Shown here one piece after another: positions 1-5,226 of a stretch of 5,226 nt of DNA (its first letter is position 1; every line of letters starts with the position of its first letter). The translations under genes were made by a program, and so were the position numbers. Source of the DNA: Alphaproteobacteria bacterium MarineAlpha10_Bin2 (GTDB lineage Bacteria > Pseudomonadota > Alphaproteobacteria > UBA828). The DNA lies in contig PTKB01000185.1 of NCBI GenBank assembly GCA_002937555.1, positions 1 to 5,226 on the forward strand, read 5' to 3'. The notes beneath the pieces are model-generated. The model did no database searches and had not been told where the DNA came from. It worked only from the letters and a program-made list of their open reading frames with translations.

Positions 1-368
1 AGGCGGGGTTGCTACGAAATCATCGCTGCCGGCCCGGCCATCGCGCCGAGATCGGCCTCGACGGCAGCGAAGCGGTGTTCACCGCCGCCGCTGCGGGCGA
101 ACCCAAGGCAGCGGCGATTATCGACGGCGTGACGGCAGCCACGGAAGTCGCCGTGTGGAGCCTGCTGCACACCTATCTGCCGGAAGTGATCCTGTTCGGC
201 GGCGGCATCGTCGACGGCCATTGGCCGCTGTTCGAGGCGGCAGCGCACAAAAGCCTGGCTGCAGCAGTCCTGGCGCGCAACGAGGGTATCACCATCGCCC
301 GCGCATCGCTCGGCAACGACGCCGGCATGGTCGGCGCGGCGAGCTTGGTGTTGAAGGAGAAGGACTGA
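1..368 (+). CDS. ROK-family sugar kinase (or ROK regulator), C-terminal part, apparent frameshift near base 45
   Basis: This is the 3' end of a gene that starts outside the window. ROK proteins are cytosolic ATP-dependent sugar kinases such as glucokinase, NagK and NanK, or related repressors, usually about 300 residues. Seen here: frame 1 at bases 4-45 reads RRGCYEIIAAGPAIA, which matches the end of the ROK zinc motif (CxCGxxGCxE) and the following helix. From base 45 the family match continues in frame 3, with AEIGLDGSEAVF, then EVILFGGGI (FGGG at 195-206) and the closing LGNDAGMVGAA (309-341), ending at TGA 366-368. Frame 1 stops near base 132, so neither frame alone gives the whole domain. 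One missing base around 43-47 would join them. The substrate cannot be told because the N-terminal half is absent. It may be a pseudogene or a sequence error. The family is clear. Confidence 0.82.
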   Translation, partial: AGLLRNHRCRPGHRAEIGLDGSEAVFTAAAAGEPKAAAIIDGVTAATEVAVWSLLHTYLPEVILFGGGIVDGHWPLFEAAAHKSLAAAVLARNEGITIARASLGNDAGMVGAASLVLKEKD

Positions 369-443
369 ATTTTCTCTTGCCCGGAAGTGCCTGAGCCTGT
401 CATGTGAATTAGGCGCGCGGGAATAAGGTCGAGGGGTACAGCG
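369..443 (+). other. Intergenic gap before the ureohydrolase gene
   Basis: These 75 bases are the longest non-coding stretch on the + strand and so the most likely place for a promoter of the three-gene block downstream. I see no convincing -35/-10 pair. TTGCCC at 377-382 with TCATGT at 400-405 has 17-base spacing, but the -10 match is poor. I see no hairpin followed by a T run that would end the ROK transcript. The only supported signal is the ribosome binding site at its right end. Confidence 0.4.
431..436 (+). promoter_or_regulatory. Ribosome binding site of the ureohydrolase gene
   Basis: GAGGGG lies 7 bases before the ATG at 444. It supports that start over the later in-frame ATGs at 483 and 489. 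Confidence 0.6.
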
Positions 444-1415
444 ATGGCGGACGAAAGCAAATTCTACGAGCCCGTAGACGGCATGAAGATGCCGCGTTTC
501 GGCGCCATGCCGACCTTCATGCGCCTGCCGCACATCGCCGATTTCAATGAGGTCGATATCGCGCTGACCGGCGTGCCGTGGGACGGCGGCACCACCAACC
601 GCGCCGGTGCGCGCCACGGGCCGCGCGAAATCCGCAATATGTCGAGTTTCATGCGCCGCACCCACCACGCGCTGGGCATCTGCCCCTATGAGCTCTGCCG
701 CGTCGCCGATGTCGGCGATGTCAGCGTCAATCCGATCGATGTCAACGACACCATCGTCCGGGTCGAGGATTTTTTCCGTGAGATGCATGACGCCGGCGCG
801 GTGCCGATCAGCGCCGGCGGCGATCACCTGATCACCCTTCCGATCATGCGCGCGATCGCCCGTGATGAGCCCGTCGGCATGATCCATTTCGATGCCCATT
901 CCGACACCTGGGACAGCTATTTCGGCGGCTCGACCCTGACCCATGGCACGCCCTTCCGCCGCGCCGTCGAGGAAGGCTTGCTCGATCCCAAGCGCGTCAT
1001 CCAGATCGGCATCCGCGGCTCGGTCTACGATCTCAACGATATGGATTTCGCCCATGAGGCGGGCATGCGCGTGGTCACGATCGAGGAATATTTCGAGCTC
1101 GGCTGGGAGCGCGTCATGCAGGAAGCGCGCGATATCGTCGGTGATGGGCCGACCTATGTCAGCTTCGACGTCGATGGCCTCGATCCGGTCTATGCGCCGG
1201 GCACCGGGACGCCCGAAATCGGCGGCTATTCCACCCATGAGGCGCAACAGATGCTGCGCGCCACGCGCGGCCTCAACCTGGTCGGCGGCGACGTGGTCGA
1301 AGTGGCGCCACCGTTCGACCAAAGCGGCAACACCGCCCTCGTCGGCGCCACAATGATGTTCGAAATTCTCTGCCCGCTCGCCGAAGCAGTGGCGGCCCGG
1401 CTCACCGGAGACTGA
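444..1415 (+). CDS. Agmatinase/guanidinobutyrase-type ureohydrolase (arginase superfamily)
   Basis: A 323-residue cytosolic dimanganese hydrolase predicted to cleave urea from a guanidino compound. Length and motifs are complete for the family. The metal ligands are all present: H128 in GGDH, D150/H152/D154 in DAHSD, and D242/D244 in SFDVDGLDP. H167 (LTHGTPF) and E287 (VVEVAPP) are the expected active-site residues. The N-terminus, with MPRFGAMPTFMRLP at 16-29 and GVPWDGGTTNRAGARHGP at 43-60, resembles the guanidinobutyrase/guanidinopropionase branch (GbuA/GpuA) more than E. coli SpeB, judged from memory. Substrate choice among agmatine, 4-guanidinobutyrate and 3-guanidinopropionate therefore stays open. 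Its stop is one base before the next gene, so it is probably co-transcribed with the LarA-like and dehydrogenase genes. Fold and chemistry are near certain; the substrate is not. Confidence 0.93.
   Translation: MADESKFYEPVDGMKMPRFGAMPTFMRLPHIADFNEVDIALTGVPWDGGTTNRAGARHGPREIRNMSSFMRRTHHALGICPYELCRVADVGDVSVNPIDVNDTIVRVEDFFREMHDAGAVPISAGGDHLITLPIMRAIARDEPVGMIHFDAHSDTWDSYFGGSTLTHGTPFRRAVEEGLLDPKRVIQIGIRGSVYDLNDMDFAHEAGMRVVTIEEYFELGWERVMQEARDIVGDGPTYVSFDVDGLDPVYAPGTGTPEIGGYSTHEAQQMLRATRGLNLVGGDVVEVAPPFDQSGNTALVGATMMFEILCPLAEAVAARLTGD
1407..1410 (+). promoter_or_regulatory. Ribosome binding site of the LarA-like gene
   Basis: GGAG lies inside the last codons of the ureohydrolase gene, 6 bases before the ATG at 1417. 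This supports that start and suggests translational coupling, because the upstream stop at 1413-1415 sits between the two. Confidence 0.6.
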
Positions 1416-1416
1416 G

Positions 1417-2730
1417 ATGAGCGAATCGGATCGCCCGGTGTTCCCGGCAATCCGCCTGCCGCATTTCGCCGACGAACCGCTGCCCGAGGTGGTGACGGCA
1501 AAACTGCATCACCCGGTCACCCCACCGCTCAACGACGTCGCCACCGCCACCCGCGCAGCGCTCGATAAATCGCGCCGCTTTGCCGCGCTCAAGTCCGGTG
1601 CGCGCGTCGCCATCACCTGCGGCAGCCGCGGCATTCAAAGCAAGCCCGCCGTCGTCGCCAGCGCCGTGGCCTGGCTCAAGGAAAAGGGTTTTGCGCCCTT
1701 CATCGTGCCGGCGATGGGCAGCCATGGCGGCGCCCGGGCGGACAGCCAGACGGCGCTCCTCGCCGAGCTCGGCTACACGCCCGACAGCATGGGCTGTGAT
1801 ATCGAATCCTCCATGGAAGTGGTGCAAATCGGCGCCACGTCGCAAGGCATTCCGGTATGGTTTGACAAAAACGCGTCAGAAGCCGATGCGATTCTCGTGA
1901 TCAACCGCATCAAGGCGCATACCTCTTTCGACCGCGAAATCGAAAGCGGCCTCACCAAGATGGTCGCCATCGGCCTCGGCAAGGCGGAAGGCGCGCGCCT
2001 GATCCACCGCCTCGGCGCCGTCGGTTATCTCGATGTGCTGCCGGAATGGGCCGCCATAGCCATCGAGGCGGCGCCCATCGCCTATGCCATCGGCATCGTC
2101 GAAAACGCGGAGAAACTGGCCGCCATCATCGAAGGCGCCGAACCGCAAGACATCATGGCGACAGACGCGCGCCTGCTACCGGTCGCCAAATCCAACACGC
2201 CGAAGCTGCCGTTCGAGCAGATCGACGTGCTGGTGGTCGAGCGCATGGGCAAGAACATCTCCGGCACCGGCATGGATACCGGCGTCGTCGGGCGGAGCGA
2301 TATCCGCGGCCGCCCGAGCCATGACAATCCGCTGATCCACAAGCTCGCCGTGCTCGGCCTCACGCCCGAGGCGCATGGCAACGGGCTCGGCCTCGGCTTG
2401 GCCGATTTCATGACCCAGGAAGCCGCCAATTCACTCGACCTTTATGCCATGTACATGAATTCCTGCACCTCGACCTTCACCGAGCGGGTGCGCCTTCCCG
2501 TCGTTCTTGCCGACGAAAAGGAAGTGATTCAGGCGGCGGCGGCGACCTGTTGGCGCCTGGACGGCGGCGACGCACGGCTCTGCATCATCCGCTCGACGCT
2601 CCATCTCGACCATATCCTCATCTCTCCGGCGCTGGCGGAGGAGTTGGGCGACAAGGGCGAGGTGCTGGATTCGCCGAAGCCGCTTCAGTTCGACGACGCG
2701 GGCCGTCTTCTGACCCGCTGTCAGCAATAA
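1417..2730 (+). CDS. LarA-like protein (lactate racemase / DUF2088 family), substrate unknown
   Basis: A 437-residue soluble protein with no signal peptide or membrane segment. Characterised LarA enzymes racemise alpha-hydroxy acids with a nickel-pincer nucleotide held on a lysine. Here the N-terminal domain has VAITCGSRGI (64-73), AMGSHGGA (99-106), VINRIKAHTSF (161-171), ESGLTKMVAIGLGK (176-189) and GARLIH (192-197). By position, H103, H168, K181 and H197 plausibly match the catalytic and nickel-binding H108, H174, K184 and H200 of Lactobacillus LarA. I aligned these by eye. Differences are clear: the DxTR-type motif is replaced by GSRGI and GTHR by GSHGG, as I recall for a large, little-studied DUF2088 subgroup. 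The C-terminal part holds GKNISGTGMDTGVVGR (278-293), which I cannot assign a role. No cofactor synthesis genes (larB, larC, larE) are in the window. Reaction type is inferred; lactate as substrate is not supported. Confidence 0.85.
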   Translation: MSESDRPVFPAIRLPHFADEPLPEVVTAKLHHPVTPPLNDVATATRAALDKSRRFAALKSGARVAITCGSRGIQSKPAVVASAVAWLKEKGFAPFIVPAMGSHGGARADSQTALLAELGYTPDSMGCDIESSMEVVQIGATSQGIPVWFDKNASEADAILVINRIKAHTSFDREIESGLTKMVAIGLGKAEGARLIHRLGAVGYLDVLPEWAAIAIEAAPIAYAIGIVENAEKLAAIIEGAEPQDIMATDARLLPVAKSNTPKLPFEQIDVLVVERMGKNISGTGMDTGVVGRSDIRGRPSHDNPLIHKLAVLGLTPEAHGNGLGLGLADFMTQEAANSLDLYAMYMNSCTSTFTERVRLPVVLADEKEVIQAAAATCWRLDGGDARLCIIRSTLHLDHILISPALAEELGDKGEVLDSPKPLQFDDAGRLLTRCQQ

Positions 2731-2733
2731 GGA
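2729..2733 (+). promoter_or_regulatory. Ribosome binding site of the dehydrogenase gene, overlapping the upstream stop
   Basis: AAGGA shares bases with the TAA stop of the LarA-like gene (2728-2730) and lies 10 bases before the ATG at 2744. It is a modest match, but the arrangement fits coupled translation in an operon. Confidence 0.45.
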
Positions 2734-2743
2734 TTTTTCGGAA

Positions 2744-3640
2744 ATGGCTGATAACACTGCCGTCGGTTGGATCGGATTGGGCAAGATGGGCGTGCCCATG
2801 GCGGGCCACCTGCTGGACGCAGGCTTCGCCCTCACGGTGCACAACCGCAGCGCCGGCCCGGAAGCGGGTTTGCGCGATGCCGGCGCCGAGATCGCGGCCA
2901 GTCCGGCAGAACTAGCCGCCAAGGCGGCTGTCATCGTGTCGATGATTTCCGACGATGCCGCGCTCGCCGACGTCACAGACGGCGAAAACGGCATCTTCAC
3001 CGCGGCGGCGCCCGGTACGCTCTATATCGATATGAGCACCGTCTCGCCGGACGCCTCGGCGCGGGTGGCGGCGCGCGCCACGGAATGCGGCATCGGCTAT
3101 CTGCGCGCGCCGGTCTCCGGCGGCGTGGCTCTGGCGGTCACCGGCACGATCACCGTTCTGGCCTCCGGCGCCCGCGCGGATTTCGAGCGGGCCGAGCCCG
3201 TGTTCACCGCCATGGCCAAGAAATCCTTCTATGTCGGCGCGGGTGAAGAGGCGCGCTACATCAAGCTCGCGCTCAACATGATGGTCGGCATGACCGTGGC
3301 GTTGATGAGTGAAGCGGTGGTCTTTGCCGAGCGTGGCGGGGTCGCGCGCGATACCATCCTCGACGTCATGGGCGAAAGCGCCATCGCCTCGCCGCTCGTC
3401 GGCTATAAGCTCGAGCCCCTGCGCCAGCGTGATTTTTCGCCGACCTTCAGCACCCGGCAAATGGCCAAGGATTTCGACCTTGTGCTGGGTGCGGCGCGGC
3501 AGACCGAAACGCCGCTACCACTCGCCGCATTCGTCCGCCAGATGTGGTCCTCGATGATCGCCAACGGCGCCGGCGACGAGGACTTCCTCGCCTATGTGAA
3601 GACCATGGAAACGCTGAGCGGCATGAAGGCCAAAGACTAG
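2744..3640 (+). CDS. NAD(P)-dependent beta-hydroxyacid dehydrogenase (HIBADH/GarR family)
   Basis: A 298-residue cytosolic oxidoreductase of full family length. Members interconvert beta-hydroxyacids and semialdehydes, for example 3-hydroxyisobutyrate or tartronate semialdehyde. Residues 7-20 form the dinucleotide-binding loop (VGWIGLGKMGVPMA). HNR at 33-35 lies where cofactor choice is made and hints at NADP(H), as inference. DMSTVSP (96-102) and APVSGG (122-127, with S125) bind substrate. K174 is the expected catalytic lysine and N178 its partner, and K242-D243 is the conserved C-terminal pair. An oddity is R121, where most relatives have aspartate in the DAPVSGG motif. The gene starts 13 bases after the LarA-like stop and is the last of the + strand block, facing a convergent gene 11 bases beyond. 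Family is firm; the substrate is unknown, so I give no symbol. Confidence 0.92.
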   Translation: MADNTAVGWIGLGKMGVPMAGHLLDAGFALTVHNRSAGPEAGLRDAGAEIAASPAELAAKAAVIVSMISDDAALADVTDGENGIFTAAAPGTLYIDMSTVSPDASARVAARATECGIGYLRAPVSGGVALAVTGTITVLASGARADFERAEPVFTAMAKKSFYVGAGEEARYIKLALNMMVGMTVALMSEAVVFAERGGVARDTILDVMGESAIASPLVGYKLEPLRQRDFSPTFSTRQMAKDFDLVLGAARQTETPLPLAAFVRQMWSSMIANGAGDEDFLAYVKTMETLSGMKAKD

Positions 3641-3651
3641 CGTTCCATCTC

Positions 3652-4227
3652 TCAGGCTTCCGGATTGCGCGCGTCCCACAGCCGTTTGGCCGTGTGCTGT
3701 TCATAGCCGCGCCCGGCCGGATAGCTCACCAGTTCGAGCTGAGCGCCCCAGGGGGCCAGAAAATAACACCAATATTCGCCCGCCTCGGCGCCGCTGTTGA
3801 GCGACGGCTCGCCGAGGATGGTTACTCCATGGCCTTTGAGGTATTCGACCGCGTCAAAAATATTATCGACGTAAAAACACAGATGATGGCCGGCATTGTC
3901 TGAGTTGCGCGGCTGCTCGTGGCGTTTGTCCGGCGCTTCATACTCGAACAATTCGACATTGCCGCCCTGGCCGCAGCGGATCATCCGCATATTGGTAATC
4001 TCGGCGCGGGCATGCACATTGAGATGCTCGGTCATCCAATCGCCTTCTTCCACTCGGAAGGTGCCGAGCTTGTAAAGCTCCTCGCAGCCCAGCACATCGC
4101 AAAAGAAATCCACCGCTGCGTCCACATTGGGCACGGTCATGCCGTAATGATCCAGGCCGCGCAGGCCCGGCATGCCGGGGCCGCGCTGTTTCGTCATGTA
4201 AGTACTGATGCTGCCTTCGCTGCTCAT
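3652..4227 (-). CDS. VOC family (glyoxalase/bleomycin resistance fold) metalloenzyme
   Basis: A 191-residue protein made of two beta-alpha-beta-beta-beta modules, with VOC motifs in both halves. The four expected metal ligands are visible: H27 (GLDHYGMTV), E92 (VELFEYE), H115 (HHLCFYVDN) and E165 (QLELVSYP). It is therefore probably an active divalent-metal enzyme. The superfamily includes glyoxalase I, epimerases, extradiol dioxygenases and fosfomycin-inactivating enzymes, so the reaction cannot be named. After the domain comes a tail, AGRGYEQHTAKRLWD (171-185), of a kind I recall in many proteobacterial VOC proteins. The ATG at 4227 is chosen for its strong GGGGAG site 7 bases upstream. Reading further upstream in frame would overlap the monooxygenase gene, and a second ATG 30 bases downstream lacks such a site. 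It is last in the - strand block. Confidence 0.88.
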   Translation of the reverse strand: MSSEGSISTYMTKQRGPGMPGLRGLDHYGMTVPNVDAAVDFFCDVLGCEELYKLGTFRVEEGDWMTEHLNVHARAEITNMRMIRCGQGGNVELFEYEAPDKRHEQPRNSDNAGHHLCFYVDNIFDAVEYLKGHGVTILGEPSLNSGAEAGEYWCYFLAPWGAQLELVSYPAGRGYEQHTAKRLWDARNPEA

Positions 4228-4234
4228 TAATTTT

Positions 4235-4240
4235 CTCCCC
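4235..4240 (-). promoter_or_regulatory. Strong ribosome binding site that fixes the VOC start
   Basis: On the - strand GGGGAG lies 7 bases before the ATG at 4227-4225. It is the best ribosome binding site in the window and argues against the longer in-frame reading that begins at 4470. Confidence 0.7.
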
Positions 4241-4261
4241 TGGCGCGGCGCCTTGGCGCGC

Positions 4262-4573
4262 TCATTTAACTTTCTGAAGGACTTCGAAGCACTCCAAATT
4301 GGGTGGGCCGAGATATATGCCTTCGCGCGGTTTGGCTCCCGCATGCGCCTTGCGAAAGGCGTCGGATGTGGTCCAGGCCTCGAACGCCGCTTCCGAGGCC
4401 CACAGCGAATGGGACGCATAGAGCCGGTGGTCGTCCCGCTCTGGCCCTTTGAGAAGCTGGAACTCGACAAAGCCCGGCACGCCTTTCAAATGGGAATCGC
4501 GGCTCAGCCATATTTCCTCGAAATCGTTCTCGCGGCCGAGCGTCACCCGGAATCGGTTCATCGCAATATACAT
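4262..4573 (-). CDS. ABM-domain monooxygenase, HmuQ/IsdG-like predicted haem-degrading enzyme
   Basis: A 103-residue ferredoxin-like protein of the antibiotic biosynthesis monooxygenase family. The IsdG-type haem-degrading triad is present at the canonical spacing: N6 (IAMNRF), W67 (EAWTTSDAF) and H77 (RKAHAG). The opening MYIAMNRFRV and the segment PGFVEFQLLKGPERDDHRLYASH (32-54) resemble rhizobial HmuQ from memory. HmuQ cleaves haem in the cytosol, releasing iron and, in Bradyrhizobium, biliverdin. Length fits the family. The start at 4573 is supported by GGAG 10 bases upstream. No haem receptor, transporter or Fur-type operator is visible nearby, so a role in haem iron use is inferred from residues only. 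It lies 13 bases after dtd and 34 before the VOC gene, in the same direction. A generic ABM enzyme acting on another substrate is the alternative. Confidence 0.85.
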   Translation of the reverse strand: MYIAMNRFRVTLGRENDFEEIWLSRDSHLKGVPGFVEFQLLKGPERDDHRLYASHSLWASEAAFEAWTTSDAFRKAHAGAKPREGIYLGPPNLECFEVLQKVK

Positions 4574-4583
4574 TCGCTAAATA

Positions 4584-4587
4584 CTCC
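4584..4587 (-). promoter_or_regulatory. Ribosome binding site of the monooxygenase, overlapping the dtd stop
   Basis: GGAG on the - strand shares its first G with the TAG stop of dtd (4589-4587) and lies 10 bases before the ATG at 4573. Ribosomes finishing dtd would therefore reach this site, consistent with one transcript. Confidence 0.55.
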
Positions 4588-5045
4588 TATGGGCGCTTGG
4601 CCCAATCCATCGAGTCCATCCAAATCGTCACCGGGCCGTCATTGACCAGGCTGACCGCCATCTCGGCGCCGAATTCGCCAGTCTCGACGGCGACACCTTC
4701 TTCCGCCAGAAGCCGGCAAAAACTTTCATAGAGTTCGCGTCCCACATCCGGCGCCGCGGCGTGGCTGAAGCCGGGCCGGTTGCCGCGGCTCAAGTCGGCG
4801 GCGAGGGTGAATTGGCTAACCACCAGCGCTTCGCCGCCGGCGTCCAGGATCGAGCGGTTCATTTTTCCCTGGTCGTCGCGAAGAATGCGCAGTTTGGCGA
4901 TCTTCTGGGCCAGCAATTCGGCGTCCGCCTCGCTATCGCCGTCGACGGCGCAAACCAAGATCAGAAACCCGTAGCCGATCTCGCCGATCACCCGCTCGTC
5001 CACGTCGACGCGCGCCTGGCTGACCCGCTGCACCAGCGCCCTCAT
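4587..5045 (-). CDS. dtd: D-aminoacyl-tRNA deacylase (Dtd)
   Basis: A 152-residue cytosolic proofreading enzyme that hydrolyses D-amino acids (and glycine mischarged on tRNA-Ala) from tRNA, keeping translation homochiral. Both family signatures are intact: SQFTL at 77-81, followed by AADLSRGNRPGFSHAAAP, and NDGPVT at 135-140, carrying the Gly-cisPro pair (G137-P138) that excludes L-amino acids. Length agrees with the usual 145-150. The start at 5045 gives the standard MRALVQRVSQARV opening. In-frame sequence further upstream lacks similarity and overlaps the acetyltransferase, so the 203-residue reading is rejected. A GAGG at 5059-5056, 10 bases upstream, can serve as ribosome binding site. 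The ATG overlaps the preceding stop as ATGA, which suggests translational coupling. Confidence 0.96.
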   Translation of the reverse strand: MRALVQRVSQARVDVDERVIGEIGYGFLILVCAVDGDSEADAELLAQKIAKLRILRDDQGKMNRSILDAGGEALVVSQFTLAADLSRGNRPGFSHAAAPDVGRELYESFCRLLAEEGVAVETGEFGAEMAVSLVNDGPVTIWMDSMDWAKRP

Positions 5046-5226
5046 GCCGTGTTCGCCTCGAACCAGCGCCCATCGGCAAGCACCACCGAGGTCTCGATTT
5101 GACGCTCCGGAATCGTCCAATAGGCGCGCAGCAGAAGGTCCTTGTCCGCCGGGCTCGTTTGTTCGAAGCCGTACTTCTCGTAAAACCGGATGGCCCAATC
5201 GGCGGCGGCCCAGGTGCCGATCAGAA
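5042..5226 (-). CDS. GNAT-family N-acetyltransferase, C-terminal end (5' part outside window)
   Basis: The last 60 residues of a gene entering from the right edge, with no start in the window. The visible protein includes LIGTWAAADWAIRFYEKYGF (residues 1-20), whose AIRFYEKYGF is the typical GNAT motif B, in which a tyrosine near the acetyl-CoA thiol sits in a helix before the last strands. It then runs through DLLLRAYWTIPERQIETSVV to the stop at 5044-5042. GNAT enzymes move acetyl from acetyl-CoA to an amine or protein N-terminus. The acceptor cannot be predicted from this fragment, and the N-terminal acetyl-CoA loop (motif A) is not visible. The stop overlaps the dtd ATG by four bases. No other reading of this segment gives a recognisable protein. 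Family is likely; function is open. Confidence 0.8.
   Translation of the reverse strand, partial: LIGTWAAADWAIRFYEKYGFEQTSPADKDLLLRAYWTIPERQIETSVVLADGRWFEANTA

Noticed and set aside
377..405. Possible sigma-70 promoter, TTGCCC and TCATGT with 17-base spacing
   Set aside because: The -10 element matches the consensus poorly, and such pairs occur by chance, so it is not listed as a promoter.
12..1322. Long open frame of 436 codons on the - strand, antisense to the ROK and ureohydrolase genes
   Set aside because: It mirrors two well-supported genes, its protein is a low-complexity mix of D, R, A, H and I typical of antisense shadows in GC-rich DNA, and no domain is recognisable.
4228..4470. 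N-terminal extension of the VOC protein to a start at 4470
   Set aside because: The extra 81 residues overlap the monooxygenase in another frame and look like shadow sequence. The ATG at 4227 has a strong ribosome site.
3919..4645. Two + strand open frames of 103 and 145 codons across the VOC and monooxygenase genes
   Set aside because: Both lie antisense to genes with clear domain motifs and have no recognisable content of their own.
5046..5198. N-terminal extension of Dtd to a 203-residue protein
   Set aside because: Dtd proteins begin with the MRALVQRV motif at 5045. The extension overlaps the GNAT coding sequence, which is the sensible frame there.
1..5226. Signs of a mobile element, CRISPR array, tRNA or defence system
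   Set aside because: No repeat array, terminal inverted repeats, integrase or transposase motifs, tRNA-like fold or defence domains were found. The coding content is metabolic and housekeeping.

Overview
The window is GC-rich, densely coded bacterial chromosome. Genes lie 1 to about 75 bases apart, codon use looks even throughout, and I see no RNA gene, CRISPR array, insertion sequence or integrase. The style, plus a haem-degrading monooxygenase that closely resembles the rhizobial HmuQ type, suggests an alphaproteobacterium. That assignment is inference.

Left block, + strand (1-3640): the 3' end of a ROK-family sugar kinase or regulator, which appears to carry a -1 frameshift at its first visible codons. 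A 75-base gap follows, then three tightly packed genes: an agmatinase/guanidinobutyrase-type ureohydrolase (444-1415), a LarA-like (DUF2088) predicted nickel-pincer racemase family protein (1417-2730) and a beta-hydroxyacid dehydrogenase of the HIBADH/GarR type (2744-3640). The spacings of 1 and 13 bases, with each downstream ribosome binding site (RBS) at or in the previous stop, look like one operon. Together they could remove urea from a guanidino acid and then epimerise and oxidise a hydroxy acid. The substrate is unknown.

Right block, - strand (3652-5226, transcribed right to left): the C-terminal end of a GNAT acetyltransferase, overlapping by ATGA with dtd (D-aminoacyl-tRNA deacylase), then an HmuQ/IsdG-like monooxygenase, then a VOC (glyoxalase-fold) metalloenzyme. 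This also looks like one transcription unit. It reads as housekeeping and small-molecule detoxification rather than a dedicated pathway. The two blocks converge with only 11 bases between stop codons.

I found no clear new defence or mobile system. The most interesting part is the ureohydrolase / LarA-like / dehydrogenase trio.
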